A stretch of 17,950 nt of DNA from JAVKSM01 sp039583705 (GTDB lineage: Bacteria > Actinomycetota > Actinomycetes > Mycobacteriales > Pseudonocardiaceae). The notes under the pieces were generated by a model. That model did no database searches and was not told where the DNA came from. It saw only the letters and a list, made by a program, of their open reading frames with translations. Shown one piece after another: positions 7,441 through 14,092 of this stretch. Position 1 is the stretch's first letter, and each line of letters starts with the position of its first letter. The stretch covers positions 1-17,950 of the forward strand of contig JAVKSM010000063.1 in NCBI GenBank assembly GCA_039583705.1. Direction: 5' to 3'. The position numbers were made by a program, and so were the translations under genes.

Positions 7441-8010
7441 GGCGAGCAGCGCCCGGACGATCTCGATGACCGGCTCGGTGAGCTCCGTGAGCGCGCCGGC
7501 CCGACCTTCCTCGACAGTCCGCAGCACCAACTCGTTGATCCCCCCGACCAGGGCGAGCGCCCGGTCGGCCGACAACTCCGGCACCTCGGGGGCGTCCGCG
7601 CGCCCCGCCTGCACCAGGGTCCGCAGCGTGCCGGCGAAGCGGTCCAGCACCTCGCGGCGCACCCGCAGCCCGTCCGGACCCACCGAGAGGATCTCGGTGA
7701 GCAGGGTGCGGGTGAGCGCCGGCTGCGCCTGCAGCGTCGACAGGTAGGCGTGCGTGGCGGCACGCAGCCGGTGCTGCCAGGAACCGGCGCCGGCCGTCGC
7801 GGCCGTGACCGCCGCGAGCACGGTGTCGCTCGCCGCGACGTAGGTGGCCAGGAAGCACTCCTGCTTGTCGGCGAAGTGCTCGTAGAAGGTCCGCTTGGAC
7901 ACCCGGGCGTGCCGGACGACGTCCGCGATCGTCGTCGCCGGGTAGCCCTGTTCGGTCACGGTGACCGCCATCGCCCGGACCAGACGGTCGCGGTGGGTGT
8001 CAGGTGTCAC
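7429..8010 (-). CDS. TetR/AcrR family transcriptional regulator
   Basis: This 193-residue regulator has a classic N-terminal TetR helix-turn-helix: a lead helix ending in VTEQGYPATTIADVV, then RHARVSKRTFYEHFADKQECFLATY in the first 55 residues. The C-terminal ligand-binding half (WQHRLRAATHAYLSTL...ALALVGGINELVLRTVEEGR) is typical in length and helical character, with an unknown effector. The frame is open upstream to 8307, and ATG at 8043 is possible. GTG at 8010 is preferred because the left arm of the operator-like repeat (8024-8041) would otherwise lie inside the coding region and because 193 residues is the usual size. It is divergent from the flavin monooxygenase, so it most likely represses itself and that gene until an effector binds. 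It converges on the molybdenum hydroxylase gene with 25 bp between their stop codons. Confidence 0.93.
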   Translation of the reverse strand: MTPDTHRDRLVRAMAVTVTEQGYPATTIADVVRHARVSKRTFYEHFADKQECFLATYVAASDTVLAAVTAATAGAGSWQHRLRAATHAYLSTLQAQPALTRTLLTEILSVGPDGLRVRREVLDRFAGTLRTLVQAGRADAPEVPELSADRALALVGGINELVLRTVEEGRAGALTELTEPVIEIVRALLAAGS

Positions 8011-8023
8011 GGCTGGTCGCCAC

Positions 8024-8075
8024 GTGGTACTTGTTGGTACCATGGTCGCACCCCGACGGTACCAAGCAGTACCAC
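8024..8075. promoter_or_regulatory. Inverted-repeat operator between TetR and monooxygenase genes
   Basis: GTGGTACTTGTTGGTACC (8024-8041) and GGTACCAAGCAGTACCAC (8058-8075) are inverted copies matching at 16 of 18 positions, separated by 16 bp. Each arm holds two TGGTAC/GTACCA hexamers on a 10-bp period (8025, 8035, 8059, 8069), so four half-sites face one another; TGGTACCA at 8035-8042 is itself a palindrome. Position between divergent regulator and target is standard for TetR operators. The one-helical-turn period suggests cooperative binding of two dimers. The structure is seen; binding by this TetR is inferred. Confidence 0.8.
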
Positions 8076-8101
8076 CGCCAGCGGCGGCGCCGCGATGCCG
8101 G

Positions 8102-9646
8102 ATGACCCCGGACCCGGGCAGGAGCAGAGCCATCAGCACCAGCGAGGCCGACGACAGCGCCACCCACGTCCGCATCGCCGTCGTCGGCAGCGGTTTCTCC
8201 GGCCTCGGCGCCGCGATCCGGCTCAAGCAGGCGGGCTTCGCCGACTCCCCGGACGACCTCGTCGTGCTGGAGCGGGCGGGCGACGTCGGCGGCACCTGGC
8301 GGGACAACTCCTACCCGGGTTGCGCCTGCGACGTGCCGAGCCACCTGTACTCCTTCTCCTTCGCGCCCAACCCGGACTGGAGCCGGTCGTTCTCGCCGCA
8401 GCCGGAGATCTGGGCCTACCTGCGCCGCTGTGCGCTGCGGTACGGAATCCTGCCGCACCTGCGCTACGACTCCGAGGTGCTCGCCGCCTCGTGGGACCCC
8501 GCCGCTGGGCGCTGGCGGATCGAGACCACCGGCGGCGGGTACACGGCCGAGGTGCTCGTCGCCGGCTGCGGGGCGCTGGCCGAGCCCGCGATCCCCGAGA
8601 TCCCGGGCCTGGAGACCTTCGAAGGCACGACGTTCCACTCCGCCCGCTGGGACCACCACCACGACCTCACCGGTCGCCGGGTCGCCGTGGTCGGGACCGG
8701 CGCCTCGGCCATCCAGTTCGTGCCGCGGATCGCGCCGCAGGTCGCCGCACTACGGGTCTTCCAGCGCACCCCGCCGTGGATCATGCCACGGCTCGACCGG
8801 CGGTGGACCCGCGCCGAGAAGCTCGCCTACCGCCTCGTCCCCGGCCTCCAACTGCTGGCCCGCAGCGCGATCTACTGGGCGCGCGAGGCAATGGTCCCGG
8901 CGTTCCGTCATCCGCGCCGGACGCGGGCCGCGGAAGCGGTCGCCCGCGCTCAGTTGCGCCGCCAGGTCCCGGATCCGGAGCTGCGCGCGAAGCTGACGCC
9001 GCGCTACACCCTGGGCTGCAAGCGGATCCTCATCTCCAACGACTACCTGCCGGCGCTCGGCCGGGACAACGTCGAGTTCGTCACCGAGTCGATCAGCGAT
9101 GTCCGCCCCCGGGGGATCGTCACGGCCGACGGGATCGAACACGAGTGCGACACGATCATCTTCGGGACCGGCTTCCAGGTGACGGACCAGCCGATCTCCC
9201 ACCGGATCCGGGGGCGCGACGGGCGGACGCTCGCCGAGACCTGGCGGGGCAGCCCGAACGCCCACCTCGGCACGACGATCGCCGGCTTCCCGAACCTGTT
9301 CCTGCTGCTGGGTCCGAACACCGGGCTCGGCCACACGTCGGTGATCTTCATGATCGAGTCGCAGATCGAGCACATCGTCGCAGCGCTGCGCCACCTCGAC
9401 AGGCACCGGCTTGCCACCCTGGAGCCGACGGCAACGGCGCAGGCCGCCTTCGTCGCCGGTCTCGACGCGGACATGGCCGGCACGGTGTGGCTGGCCGGCG
9501 GATGCGCGAGCTGGTACCTGGATCCGACCGGGCGCAACTCCACGCTGTGGCCCGGGTTCACCATGCCGTTCAAGCGCCGGCTGCGGCGGTTCGACCCGGC
9601 CGAGTACCTGACGAGGCGGCGCGAGCCCGTCACGGCCGGGCTGTGA
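8102..9646 (+). CDS. Flavin-containing monooxygenase, Baeyer-Villiger type
   Basis: A 514-residue FAD/NADPH monooxygenase. FAD-binding VVGSGFSGLG (Gly29-x-Gly31-x-x-Gly34) is near the N-terminus, followed by GGTWRDNSYPGCACDVPSHLY..FSF, a hallmark of type I Baeyer-Villiger enzymes. The BVMO fingerprint FEGTTFHSARWD (173-184) matches FxGxxxHxxxW[P/D], a second Rossmann motif VVGTGASA (NADPH) follows, and FGTGFQ and LLGPNTGLGHTS lie near the C-terminus. Family members insert oxygen next to ketones or oxidise sulfides. Relatives include 4-hydroxyacetophenone monooxygenase and mycobacterial MymA/EthA. The ATG at 8102 is chosen because upstream codons would run through the operator and regulator; only a weak CGGA precedes it. 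The SDR gene 85 bp downstream is probably co-transcribed, and TetR is divergent. Likely induced by a ketone or related compound; the substrate is unknown. Confidence 0.93.
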   Translation: MTPDPGRSRAISTSEADDSATHVRIAVVGSGFSGLGAAIRLKQAGFADSPDDLVVLERAGDVGGTWRDNSYPGCACDVPSHLYSFSFAPNPDWSRSFSPQPEIWAYLRRCALRYGILPHLRYDSEVLAASWDPAAGRWRIETTGGGYTAEVLVAGCGALAEPAIPEIPGLETFEGTTFHSARWDHHHDLTGRRVAVVGTGASAIQFVPRIAPQVAALRVFQRTPPWIMPRLDRRWTRAEKLAYRLVPGLQLLARSAIYWAREAMVPAFRHPRRTRAAEAVARAQLRRQVPDPELRAKLTPRYTLGCKRILISNDYLPALGRDNVEFVTESISDVRPRGIVTADGIEHECDTIIFGTGFQVTDQPISHRIRGRDGRTLAETWRGSPNAHLGTTIAGFPNLFLLLGPNTGLGHTSVIFMIESQIEHIVAALRHLDRHRLATLEPTATAQAAFVAGLDADMAGTVWLAGGCASWYLDPTGRNSTLWPGFTMPFKRRLRRFDPAEYLTRRREPVTAGL

Positions 9647-9686
9647 GCAGTGGGACCAGAGCCGTAACCTCCGGGGCGCCACCGTG

Positions 9687-9713
9687 GGACGGGCCCCCCT
9701 ACGGGGCCCGTCC
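9687..9713 (+). other. Perfect 11-bp hairpin between monooxygenase and SDR genes
   Basis: GGACGGGCCCC (9687-9697), loop CCTAC, GGGGCCCGTCC (9703-9713) form a perfect, all-but-two G-C stem. There is no T-run, and the SDR ribosome binding site AAGGGA starts 8 nt after it. It may be a partial terminator lowering SDR expression, a processing or stability element, or a modulator of SDR translation. The fold is read directly; the role is open. Confidence 0.6.
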
Positions 9714-9731
9714 GGGACCGAAGGGACAGCC

Positions 9732-10631
9732 ATGAGCTACGACGTCTCCGGCCGGGTCCTGCTCGTCACCGGCGCCGCCCGCGGCATCGGCGAGCACACC
9801 GCCCGGCTGGCCGCCGTCCGCGGCGCCCGGGTCGCTCTGCTGGGCCTGGAACCCGACCGGCTGCGCGCCCTGGCCGCCGAGCTCGGCCCGGAGCACGTCT
9901 GGGCGGAGTGCGACGTCACCGACCAGTCGGCTCTGGACGCGGCTGTCTGGTCGGTCGTGGAGCGGCTCGGCGGGATCGACGTGGTCGTCGCCAACGCCGG
10001 CGTGGCCAACAACGGCACGGTGGCCATCACGCCGGCGGACGCGTTGGCCCGCACCGTCGAGGTGAACCTCGTCGGCGTCATCCGCACCGTGTCGGCCACC
10101 CTGCCGCACGTCACGGCTCGATGCGGGCACTACCTGCTGGTGTCCTCCGCGGCGGCGTTCACCGTGATGCCGGGCATGGCGGCCTACTGCGCATCCAAGG
10201 CGGGGCTGGAGAACTTCGGCAACGCGCTGCGGTTGGAGGTGGCGCACAAGGGCGTCACCGTCGGCATCGCGCACATGACGTGGATCGACACCGACCTGGT
10301 ACGCGACCAGGAAGCCGACCTCGCGACCTTCCGGGAAGCGCTGCGGAGGCTGCCCGGCCCGCTGGGCTGCTACACGCCGGTCGAGGGGTGCGCACGGGCG
10401 TTCCTCGACGGCATCGCGCGGCGTCGGCGCAAGATCTTCGTGCCGCGCTCGGTGGCGGTGGTCTCCGCGCTGCGCAGCCTGCTGCTCTCCCCGCTCGGCG
10501 AGCTGCCGATGCGGCTGACTGCCCGCACCATGGTGCCGAGGCTCGAAGCCGAGGTCGCGGCGCTGCATCGACCGTTCGGCGTGCACAGCGTCGGCCTCGG
10601 GAACCGGCCGCCGAAACCAACGGAGAGATGA
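9732..10631 (+). CDS. Short-chain dehydrogenase/reductase (SDR)
   Basis: This 299-residue classical SDR oxidises or reduces an alcohol/ketone with NAD(P). Visible are the nucleotide-binding TGAARGIG (13-20), CDVTD (60-64), NAG (88-90), Asn112 in VNL, and the catalytic set Ser139-Tyr152-Lys156 (SSAAAF...AYCASK). AAGGGA (9721-9726) sits 5 nt before ATG 9732, fixing the start. The C-terminal extension of about 50 residues (RRRKIFVPRSVAVVSALRSLL...) resembles membrane-peripheral SDRs of mycobacteria such as those in the mymA region. Lying behind a Baeyer-Villiger monooxygenase, it could make the ketone substrate from a secondary alcohol; this is inference from gene order. The hairpin at 9687-9713 may uncouple its expression from the upstream gene. 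Confidence 0.93.
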   Translation: MSYDVSGRVLLVTGAARGIGEHTARLAAVRGARVALLGLEPDRLRALAAELGPEHVWAECDVTDQSALDAAVWSVVERLGGIDVVVANAGVANNGTVAITPADALARTVEVNLVGVIRTVSATLPHVTARCGHYLLVSSAAAFTVMPGMAAYCASKAGLENFGNALRLEVAHKGVTVGIAHMTWIDTDLVRDQEADLATFREALRRLPGPLGCYTPVEGCARAFLDGIARRRRKIFVPRSVAVVSALRSLLLSPLGELPMRLTARTMVPRLEAEVAALHRPFGVHSVGLGNRPPKPTER

Positions 10632-10668
10632 ACGGTAGGCGATGTGCGGTGACATGCCGGCGGGCTTG

Positions 10669-10698
10669 TTGCTTCCGGGGACGGCAGTTGGCTAGCTT
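10669..10698 (+). promoter_or_regulatory. Candidate promoter of the lytic transglycosylase gene
   Basis: TTGCTT (10669-10674) and TAGCTT (10693-10698) are separated by 18 nt, a fair match to a housekeeping actinobacterial promoter. A start near 10705 would give an untranslated leader of roughly 115 nt. It sits 37 bp after the SDR stop, so the transglycosylase can be an independent transcript. Confidence 0.45.
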
Positions 10699-10704
10699 TC
10701 CCGG

Positions 10705-10820
10705 GTCCGTGTCACGAACAGGTCACGAGCGGGAGCTGGGCCGGCATCGCCGGCTCACCGGGACTCCCCACCCGGTGCCCGCCCGGATCTGTTCGCCCCC
10801 CCGGAACGGAAGGTCAGGTC
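10705..10820 (+). promoter_or_regulatory. Structured 5' leader of the transglycosylase gene (possible cis-regulatory RNA)
   Basis: The leader holds two adjacent hairpins: GCCGGC-ATC-GCCGGC (10740-10754) and CACCGGG-ACTCCCCA-CCCGGTG (10756-10777), preceded by GGTCACGAGCGGGAGC. A ribosome binding site GGAAGG (10808-10813) lies 7 nt before a TTG start. Actinobacterial genes for cell-wall lytic enzymes and Rpf proteins often carry a c-di-AMP (ydaO) riboswitch in this place. The conserved AGCTAACC core and GGGTGAATC are not found here, so no riboswitch class is assigned. The extent is approximate, from the inferred transcription start to the start codon. Confidence 0.4.
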
Positions 10821-11660
10821 TTGGCGCGTCACCGCTCCCCGCGCGGCCCTCGCCCCAGTCCGGCCCCCGTGTGGCAGGCACAGCCCGCCCTCGCCCTCGC
10901 GGCACCGTCGCACGGCGCGCACCGGGTACCCGCCCTCGCCCTCGCGGCACCGTCGCACGGCGCGCACCGGGTACCCGCCCCGCCCTCGAGCCTGCACGGC
11001 AGGCTCCTCGTCGCTGCGGTCGCGGCCGGGGCACTGTTCGCGGCCAGCCAGACGCTCGACACCGACATCGCCGACGCTTCCGGCGGTACGGCCACGCTGC
11101 CCCAGCCCCGGCTTGCCGCCGACACGCCGACGCTGGCGGCCGACACGGCGTGGTTCTCCCCTGAGGTGCTGCCCGCACCGAGCGCCGTCGGCGAGAGCGA
11201 CGTGCAGGCGCTCAGTAAGGCCGCCAAACTCGCCGCGAGCGCCGCGAGCGCCGCGAGCGCCGCCACGGAGCAGGCCGAACCCCAGCCGGGGACGGCCTAC
11301 CCGGCGGGCGAGGACCACGGCCTCGACGGCTGGGTCGCGCAGGCGTTGAGCCTGCTCGGATTGCCTCAAGTGCTGGCGTCGGGCGTCAAGGCGATCATCA
11401 TGCACGAGTCGGGCGGGCGGCCGGACGCCATCAACCTCAGCGACAGCAACGCTCGCGCCGGACACCCGTCGCAGGGCCTCATGCAGCTCGTCCCGTCGAC
11501 CTACCGCGCCTACGTGCTGCCCAGCCTCGCCGACCGGCCGATCACCGACCCGGTCGCCAACATCACCGCAGGACTGCGCTACATGATCGCCAACTATGGA
11601 CTCGCGACGGTCGCCGCCGGCGGCCGGTACAGCGGCCATGGGGTTTACCTCGGCTATTGA
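10821..11660 (+). CDS. Lytic transglycosylase (SLT domain), membrane-anchored or secreted
   Basis: A 279-residue cell-wall hydrolase cleaving peptidoglycan glycan strands. The N-terminus MARHRSPRG is short, basic and Pro-rich. A duplicated 15-residue unit follows (about 22-51), then a hydrophobic segment (62-75, LLVAAVAAGALFAA) that could be a signal anchor or an unusually long signal peptide. A low-complexity Ala/Ser/Pro linker (88-160, including AASAASAAS) leads to the SLT domain (about 171-279). The predicted catalytic acid is Glu196 in AIIMHESGG, with GLMQL (219-223), NITAGLRYMIANYG and the terminal GHGVYLGY. TTG at 10821 is chosen because GGAAGG is 7 nt upstream and MARHR is a usual start of such actinobacterial proteins. 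A structured leader suggests post-transcriptional control. The stop overlaps the convergent DUF309 gene by 7 bp. Confidence 0.9.
   Translation: MARHRSPRGPRPSPAPVWQAQPALALAAPSHGAHRVPALALAAPSHGAHRVPAPPSSLHGRLLVAAVAAGALFAASQTLDTDIADASGGTATLPQPRLAADTPTLAADTAWFSPEVLPAPSAVGESDVQALSKAAKLAASAASAASAATEQAEPQPGTAYPAGEDHGLDGWVAQALSLLGLPQVLASGVKAIIMHESGGRPDAINLSDSNARAGHPSQGLMQLVPSTYRAYVLPSLADRPITDPVANITAGLRYMIANYGLATVAAGGRYSGHGVYLGY
10884..10973. repeat. Perfect 45-bp tandem duplication in the transglycosylase gene
   Basis: Bases 10884-10928 and 10929-10973 are identical and begin CCCGCCCTCGCCCTCGCGG. Being a multiple of three, the unit encodes ALALAAPSHGAHRVP twice in frame, just before the hydrophobic anchor. 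Perfect identity points to recent slippage or recombination, possibly variable between strains. Confidence 0.95.
11232..11258. repeat. Three 9-bp tandem repeats in the transglycosylase linker
   Basis: GCCGCGAGC occurs three times in a row and encodes the Ala-Ala-Ser linker between the membrane segment and the SLT domain. Such in-frame microsatellites tend to vary in copy number. Confidence 0.9.
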
Positions 11661-12232
11661 CCCCCGGGACGTCCCGGGTTGCCCGGCTCCGGGTCGGCCA
11701 GCCCCGGGTCCACCAGCCCCCGGTCGGCCAGCCCCAGGTTGATCAGTTCCAGTCGCGGCAGCCTGGTAGGCAGCCCGTCACGCTCGATGCTCTCGGCCAA
11801 CGCGACCGCGCGGGTCGCCAGCCATCCCAGCGCGAGCCCGTGCGGTGGGGTCGGCGCGTGCGATGTGATCCGCTCGGCGCCGCGGCGCAGCAGCGCCGCG
11901 GCGCCGAGCGGGTTGCCGCGCTGGGCGTGGGTGAGCCCGACCGCGAGCTGTGCCAGGCCCTGCCATACGGCGCGCTCAGCCGGGTGGTCGGCGGCCTTCC
12001 AGGCCGCCTCGAGCACCTCGTGGGCAGCGAACGGGCGGTCGGTGTCGAGCAGACGCTGTGCCGTCTGGAGGGTTTGCGCCGACGTCAGCACGAGATCCTC
12101 CGGCACCCGTGCGACACCCGCGGCGTCCCGGGGCAGCGGCCGGCCGGCGGCGTCCCGTGGCCGGGAGCTGCGCGCCCTGCCGCGCGCGTCGCGGTCCCGG
12201 TCCGGACGTCCGCCTGCGTCTCCGTCAGCCAT
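11654..12232 (-). CDS. DUF309 domain-containing protein
   Basis: A 192-residue protein with a DUF309 domain of unknown function in about residues 45-125. Typical motifs are RPFAAHEVLEAAWKAA and WQGLAQLAVGLTHAQRGNPLGAAALLRRGAERI, an all-helical fold with conserved His-Glu. The N-terminal 40 residues are Arg/Asp-rich and disordered-looking (RDRDARGRARSSRPRD). The C-terminal 25 residues are a low-complexity 10-residue repeat (LADRGLVDPG, LADPEPGNPG). ATG at 12232 is preferred to the upstream ATG at 12286, whose extra residues overlap the promoter region of the divergent VOC gene. There is a GGCGG just before the ATG. It converges on the transglycosylase with a 7-bp overlap. No function is proposed. 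Confidence 0.85.
   Translation of the reverse strand: MADGDAGGRPDRDRDARGRARSSRPRDAAGRPLPRDAAGVARVPEDLVLTSAQTLQTAQRLLDTDRPFAAHEVLEAAWKAADHPAERAVWQGLAQLAVGLTHAQRGNPLGAAALLRRGAERITSHAPTPPHGLALGWLATRAVALAESIERDGLPTRLPRLELINLGLADRGLVDPGLADPEPGNPGRPGGQ
11692..11735. repeat. 30-bp-period repeat encoding the DUF309 protein tail
   Basis: GGTCGGCCAGCCCC occurs at 11692-11705 and again at 11722-11735, a 30-bp period giving two 10-residue tail units beginning LAD. The copies diverge outside this core. Confidence 0.7.
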
Positions 12233-12287
12233 GTCCGCCAGTCTCGTCGGCCGCACGAGAACCGTCACGTGCCGCAGCGGGACCACT

Positions 12288-12293
12288 TAGACT
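12288..12293 (+). promoter_or_regulatory. Candidate -10 element for a leaderless VOC-family mRNA
   Basis: TAGACT matches TANNNT and lies 7 nt before ATG 12301, so transcription would start at the start codon. No convincing -35 hexamer or Shine-Dalgarno sequence is seen. Confidence 0.45.
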
Positions 12294-12300
12294 CGGGGCC

Positions 12301-12879
12301 ATGACCGAGACCGCGAGGCCCTTCTGGCGGGGCATCAACCACCTCGCCCTCGTCACCAACGACATGGACGCCACCACCCGGTTCTGGCACGGCGTGCTCG
12401 GCGCCCGGCTCGTGGCGCACCTGGCCAGCGAGTCCTTCCGGCACTACTTCTTCGAGTTCGGCGCCGAGCAAACCGTCGCGTTCTTCGAGTACCGCGACGT
12501 CGCGCTGGAACGGTTCCAGGTGCCGGCCGGGGTCCCGGACCGACGCAAGATGCAGTTCGACCACCTGTCGTTCAACCTGCCGGACGAGAACGCCCTGGAG
12601 GAGCTGCGGGCGCGGCTGAAGTCGCACGGGTCCGAGGTCACCGACGTCGTCGACCACGGCTTCGTGCGCTCCATCTACTTCAACGACCCCAACGGGATCG
12701 CTCTCGAGGCCTCCTGGTGGGTCGTCGACGTGACCGGACGGCAGGCCGACTACGGCGACCGGACGCTCTTCTCCGATCCGGACCCGGTCCCCGCGGTGCG
12801 CGAGCTGGCCCGCGACGGCGTGCTCACCTCGGTGCCGCAGACCACGCTGTCCACGGACGAGATCGTGGACCCCGTCTGA
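12301..12879 (+). CDS. VOC family (glyoxalase/extradiol dioxygenase-like) protein
   Basis: This 192-residue protein has the vicinal oxygen chelate fold, two beta-alpha-beta-beta-beta modules. Candidate metal ligands are His14 in GINHLALVTND, His88 in FDHLSFNL and Glu136 in FNDPNGIALEASWW, a 2-His-1-carboxylate set that suggests an Fe(II) or Mn(II) site as in extradiol dioxygenases. Module one ends near RDVALERF and module two near residue 140; the last 50 residues are an extra tail (DYGDRTLFSDPDPVPAVREL). VOC members include glyoxalase I, dioxygenases, epimerases and resistance proteins, and the substrate cannot be read here. ATG 12301 fits the family start. It is divergent from the DUF309 gene and convergent with the DUF3048 gene 60 bp downstream. 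Confidence 0.88.
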   Translation: MTETARPFWRGINHLALVTNDMDATTRFWHGVLGARLVAHLASESFRHYFFEFGAEQTVAFFEYRDVALERFQVPAGVPDRRKMQFDHLSFNLPDENALEELRARLKSHGSEVTDVVDHGFVRSIYFNDPNGIALEASWWVVDVTGRQADYGDRTLFSDPDPVPAVRELARDGVLTSVPQTTLSTDEIVDPV

Positions 12880-12939
12880 GTTGCCTCGCCGGGCACGGTT
12901 CGGGCGACCTGAGCCGGTTCGCGGTGGGCGCGGCGACAC

Positions 12940-13974
12940 TCACCCGGGCAGGAGCAGGACCCATACCGGCCCGGCCGCCAGCGGCAGTGGTTCACCGGAC
13001 GAGGTGGTGAACTGCGTGGGGGACTGCGGCGTGGGACGCGACCAGGTCGCCTCGAACGACTGGCCGTCCCGGAGCACCGTGGCCGGTCCGCTGCCGACGG
13101 ATTCCGCGATCGGCGTCAGCGCACCCGAGGAGTCTTCAGCGAACGGCTCCGGGCTGGTGGGCACCCGCTGCACGACCACCGTGGCCGCAGCCAACTGTCC
13201 GGCTTCGGTGGACAGGTAGGGCGTGCCGTCCATCCAGATCGACCATGCCGCGGTCTGGGCGGACCAGCGGAACTCGTACGACGCGTCCGGGTAGCGGACG
13301 TCCTCCACGGTCGTCGGGGTGCCGCCGTCCGGCGCGGCGCCGAACTCCAGCACACCCTGCGGCGTCGGTCCGGTTCCGAGAGGCAGCTCACCGGGGTGCA
13401 CGTAGAGGTTGTGCGGGGCGTTGCGGGAGAAGCTGCGGAAATAGGCCCGGGGCACCTCGGCCGGTGATGCGTTGACCAACGGCGCGGACTGCAGCAGGGG
13501 CAGCATCACCGACACCGCGCCGGAATAGGCGAACGTCGGGCGGCCGTATTGGGCCAGCAGGTCCAGGTCGGTCTCCCGCGCGCTGCGCACCGGGCCGACC
13601 ACGGCTGGCAGGTGGGTGGCGAACACCGCGACGATCCGGGTCAGCCCGGCTTCGACCGGCTCGACATAGATGACGTCGGCGCTGCCCAGCCCGGTTGCCG
13701 GCCGGGCGCCGTCGACGTTGTCGATCTTGACCGCCAGCACCGGGCCCGAGGTTGCCCAGACCGGCTGGGAGGCAGCCGGGGACCCGTCAGCCGAATCGAC
13801 AGGTGTCCCACCAGCCGAGTCGGCGGGGGACGACGTGGGCGGGCCGACCGTCGGTGACTCGCTCGCCGGGCCAGCCGGGCCAGCCGGCGACGACAGGGTG
13901 CAGCTGACCAGCGCGGTGCACCCGGTCAGCACCACGCCGACCAGCAGCCACGGCAAGCAGCGAGGACGCCACAT
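12940..13974 (-). CDS. DUF3048 domain-containing lipoprotein
   Basis: A 344-residue predicted lipoprotein. The N-terminus has a hydrophobic signal peptide ending in the lipobox VVLTGC (Cys19 is the likely lipidated residue; Cys25 in LVSC is an alternative). A Ser/Pro/Ala-rich linker (about 27-72) follows. The DUF3048 domain, also found in Bacillus YerB, shows LAVKIDNVDGARPATGLGSADVIYVE and TRIVAVFATH, then VGPVRSARETDLDLL, and continues in a C-terminal half with RFSxxxPHNLY-like FSRNAPHNLYVHP. It probably acts at the outside of the membrane; the biochemical function is unknown. The ATG at 13974 follows AGCAGGG with no proper spacing and is preceded in frame by TGA, which limits the start. It is divergent from the P450 across 118 bp. 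Confidence 0.9.
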   Translation of the reverse strand: MWRPRCLPWLLVGVVLTGCTALVSCTLSSPAGPAGPASESPTVGPPTSSPADSAGGTPVDSADGSPAASQPVWATSGPVLAVKIDNVDGARPATGLGSADVIYVEPVEAGLTRIVAVFATHLPAVVGPVRSARETDLDLLAQYGRPTFAYSGAVSVMLPLLQSAPLVNASPAEVPRAYFRSFSRNAPHNLYVHPGELPLGTGPTPQGVLEFGAAPDGGTPTTVEDVRYPDASYEFRWSAQTAAWSIWMDGTPYLSTEAGQLAAATVVVQRVPTSPEPFAEDSSGALTPIAESVGSGPATVLRDGQSFEATWSRPTPQSPTQFTTSSGEPLPLAAGPVWVLLLPG

Positions 13975-14079
13975 CCCTGCTCATCATCCCCGCCTTGCCG
14001 TCAGGTCGAGAGGGGGGTCGGCGGTTTCGTCGAGCGAACCCCGTGCGACTCGGACGAATGGGACGATGCGGTGCCGAGG

Positions 14080-14085
14080 TAGGAT
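14080..14085 (+). promoter_or_regulatory. Candidate -10 element for a leaderless P450 mRNA
   Basis: TAGGAT (TANNNT) is 7 nt before the GTG at 14093, the spacing expected of a leaderless transcript. No strong -35 hexamer is evident. The hexamer supports this GTG as the true start. Confidence 0.45.
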
Positions 14086-14092
14086 CGCCACT

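Noticed and set aside
7150..9735. 861-residue plus-strand frame crossing the TetR and monooxygenase genes
   Set aside because: It runs antisense to TetR and out of frame with the monooxygenase; sequence is Arg/Pro-rich and motif-free, while the real genes have clear motifs.
10705..10820. Assignment as ydaO (c-di-AMP) or SAM-IV riboswitch
   Set aside because: The ydaO AGCTAACC/GGGTGAATC core is missing, and although GGTCACGAG and CCGGC elements recall SAM-IV, the closing stem and core order do not fit. Only a structured leader is claimed.
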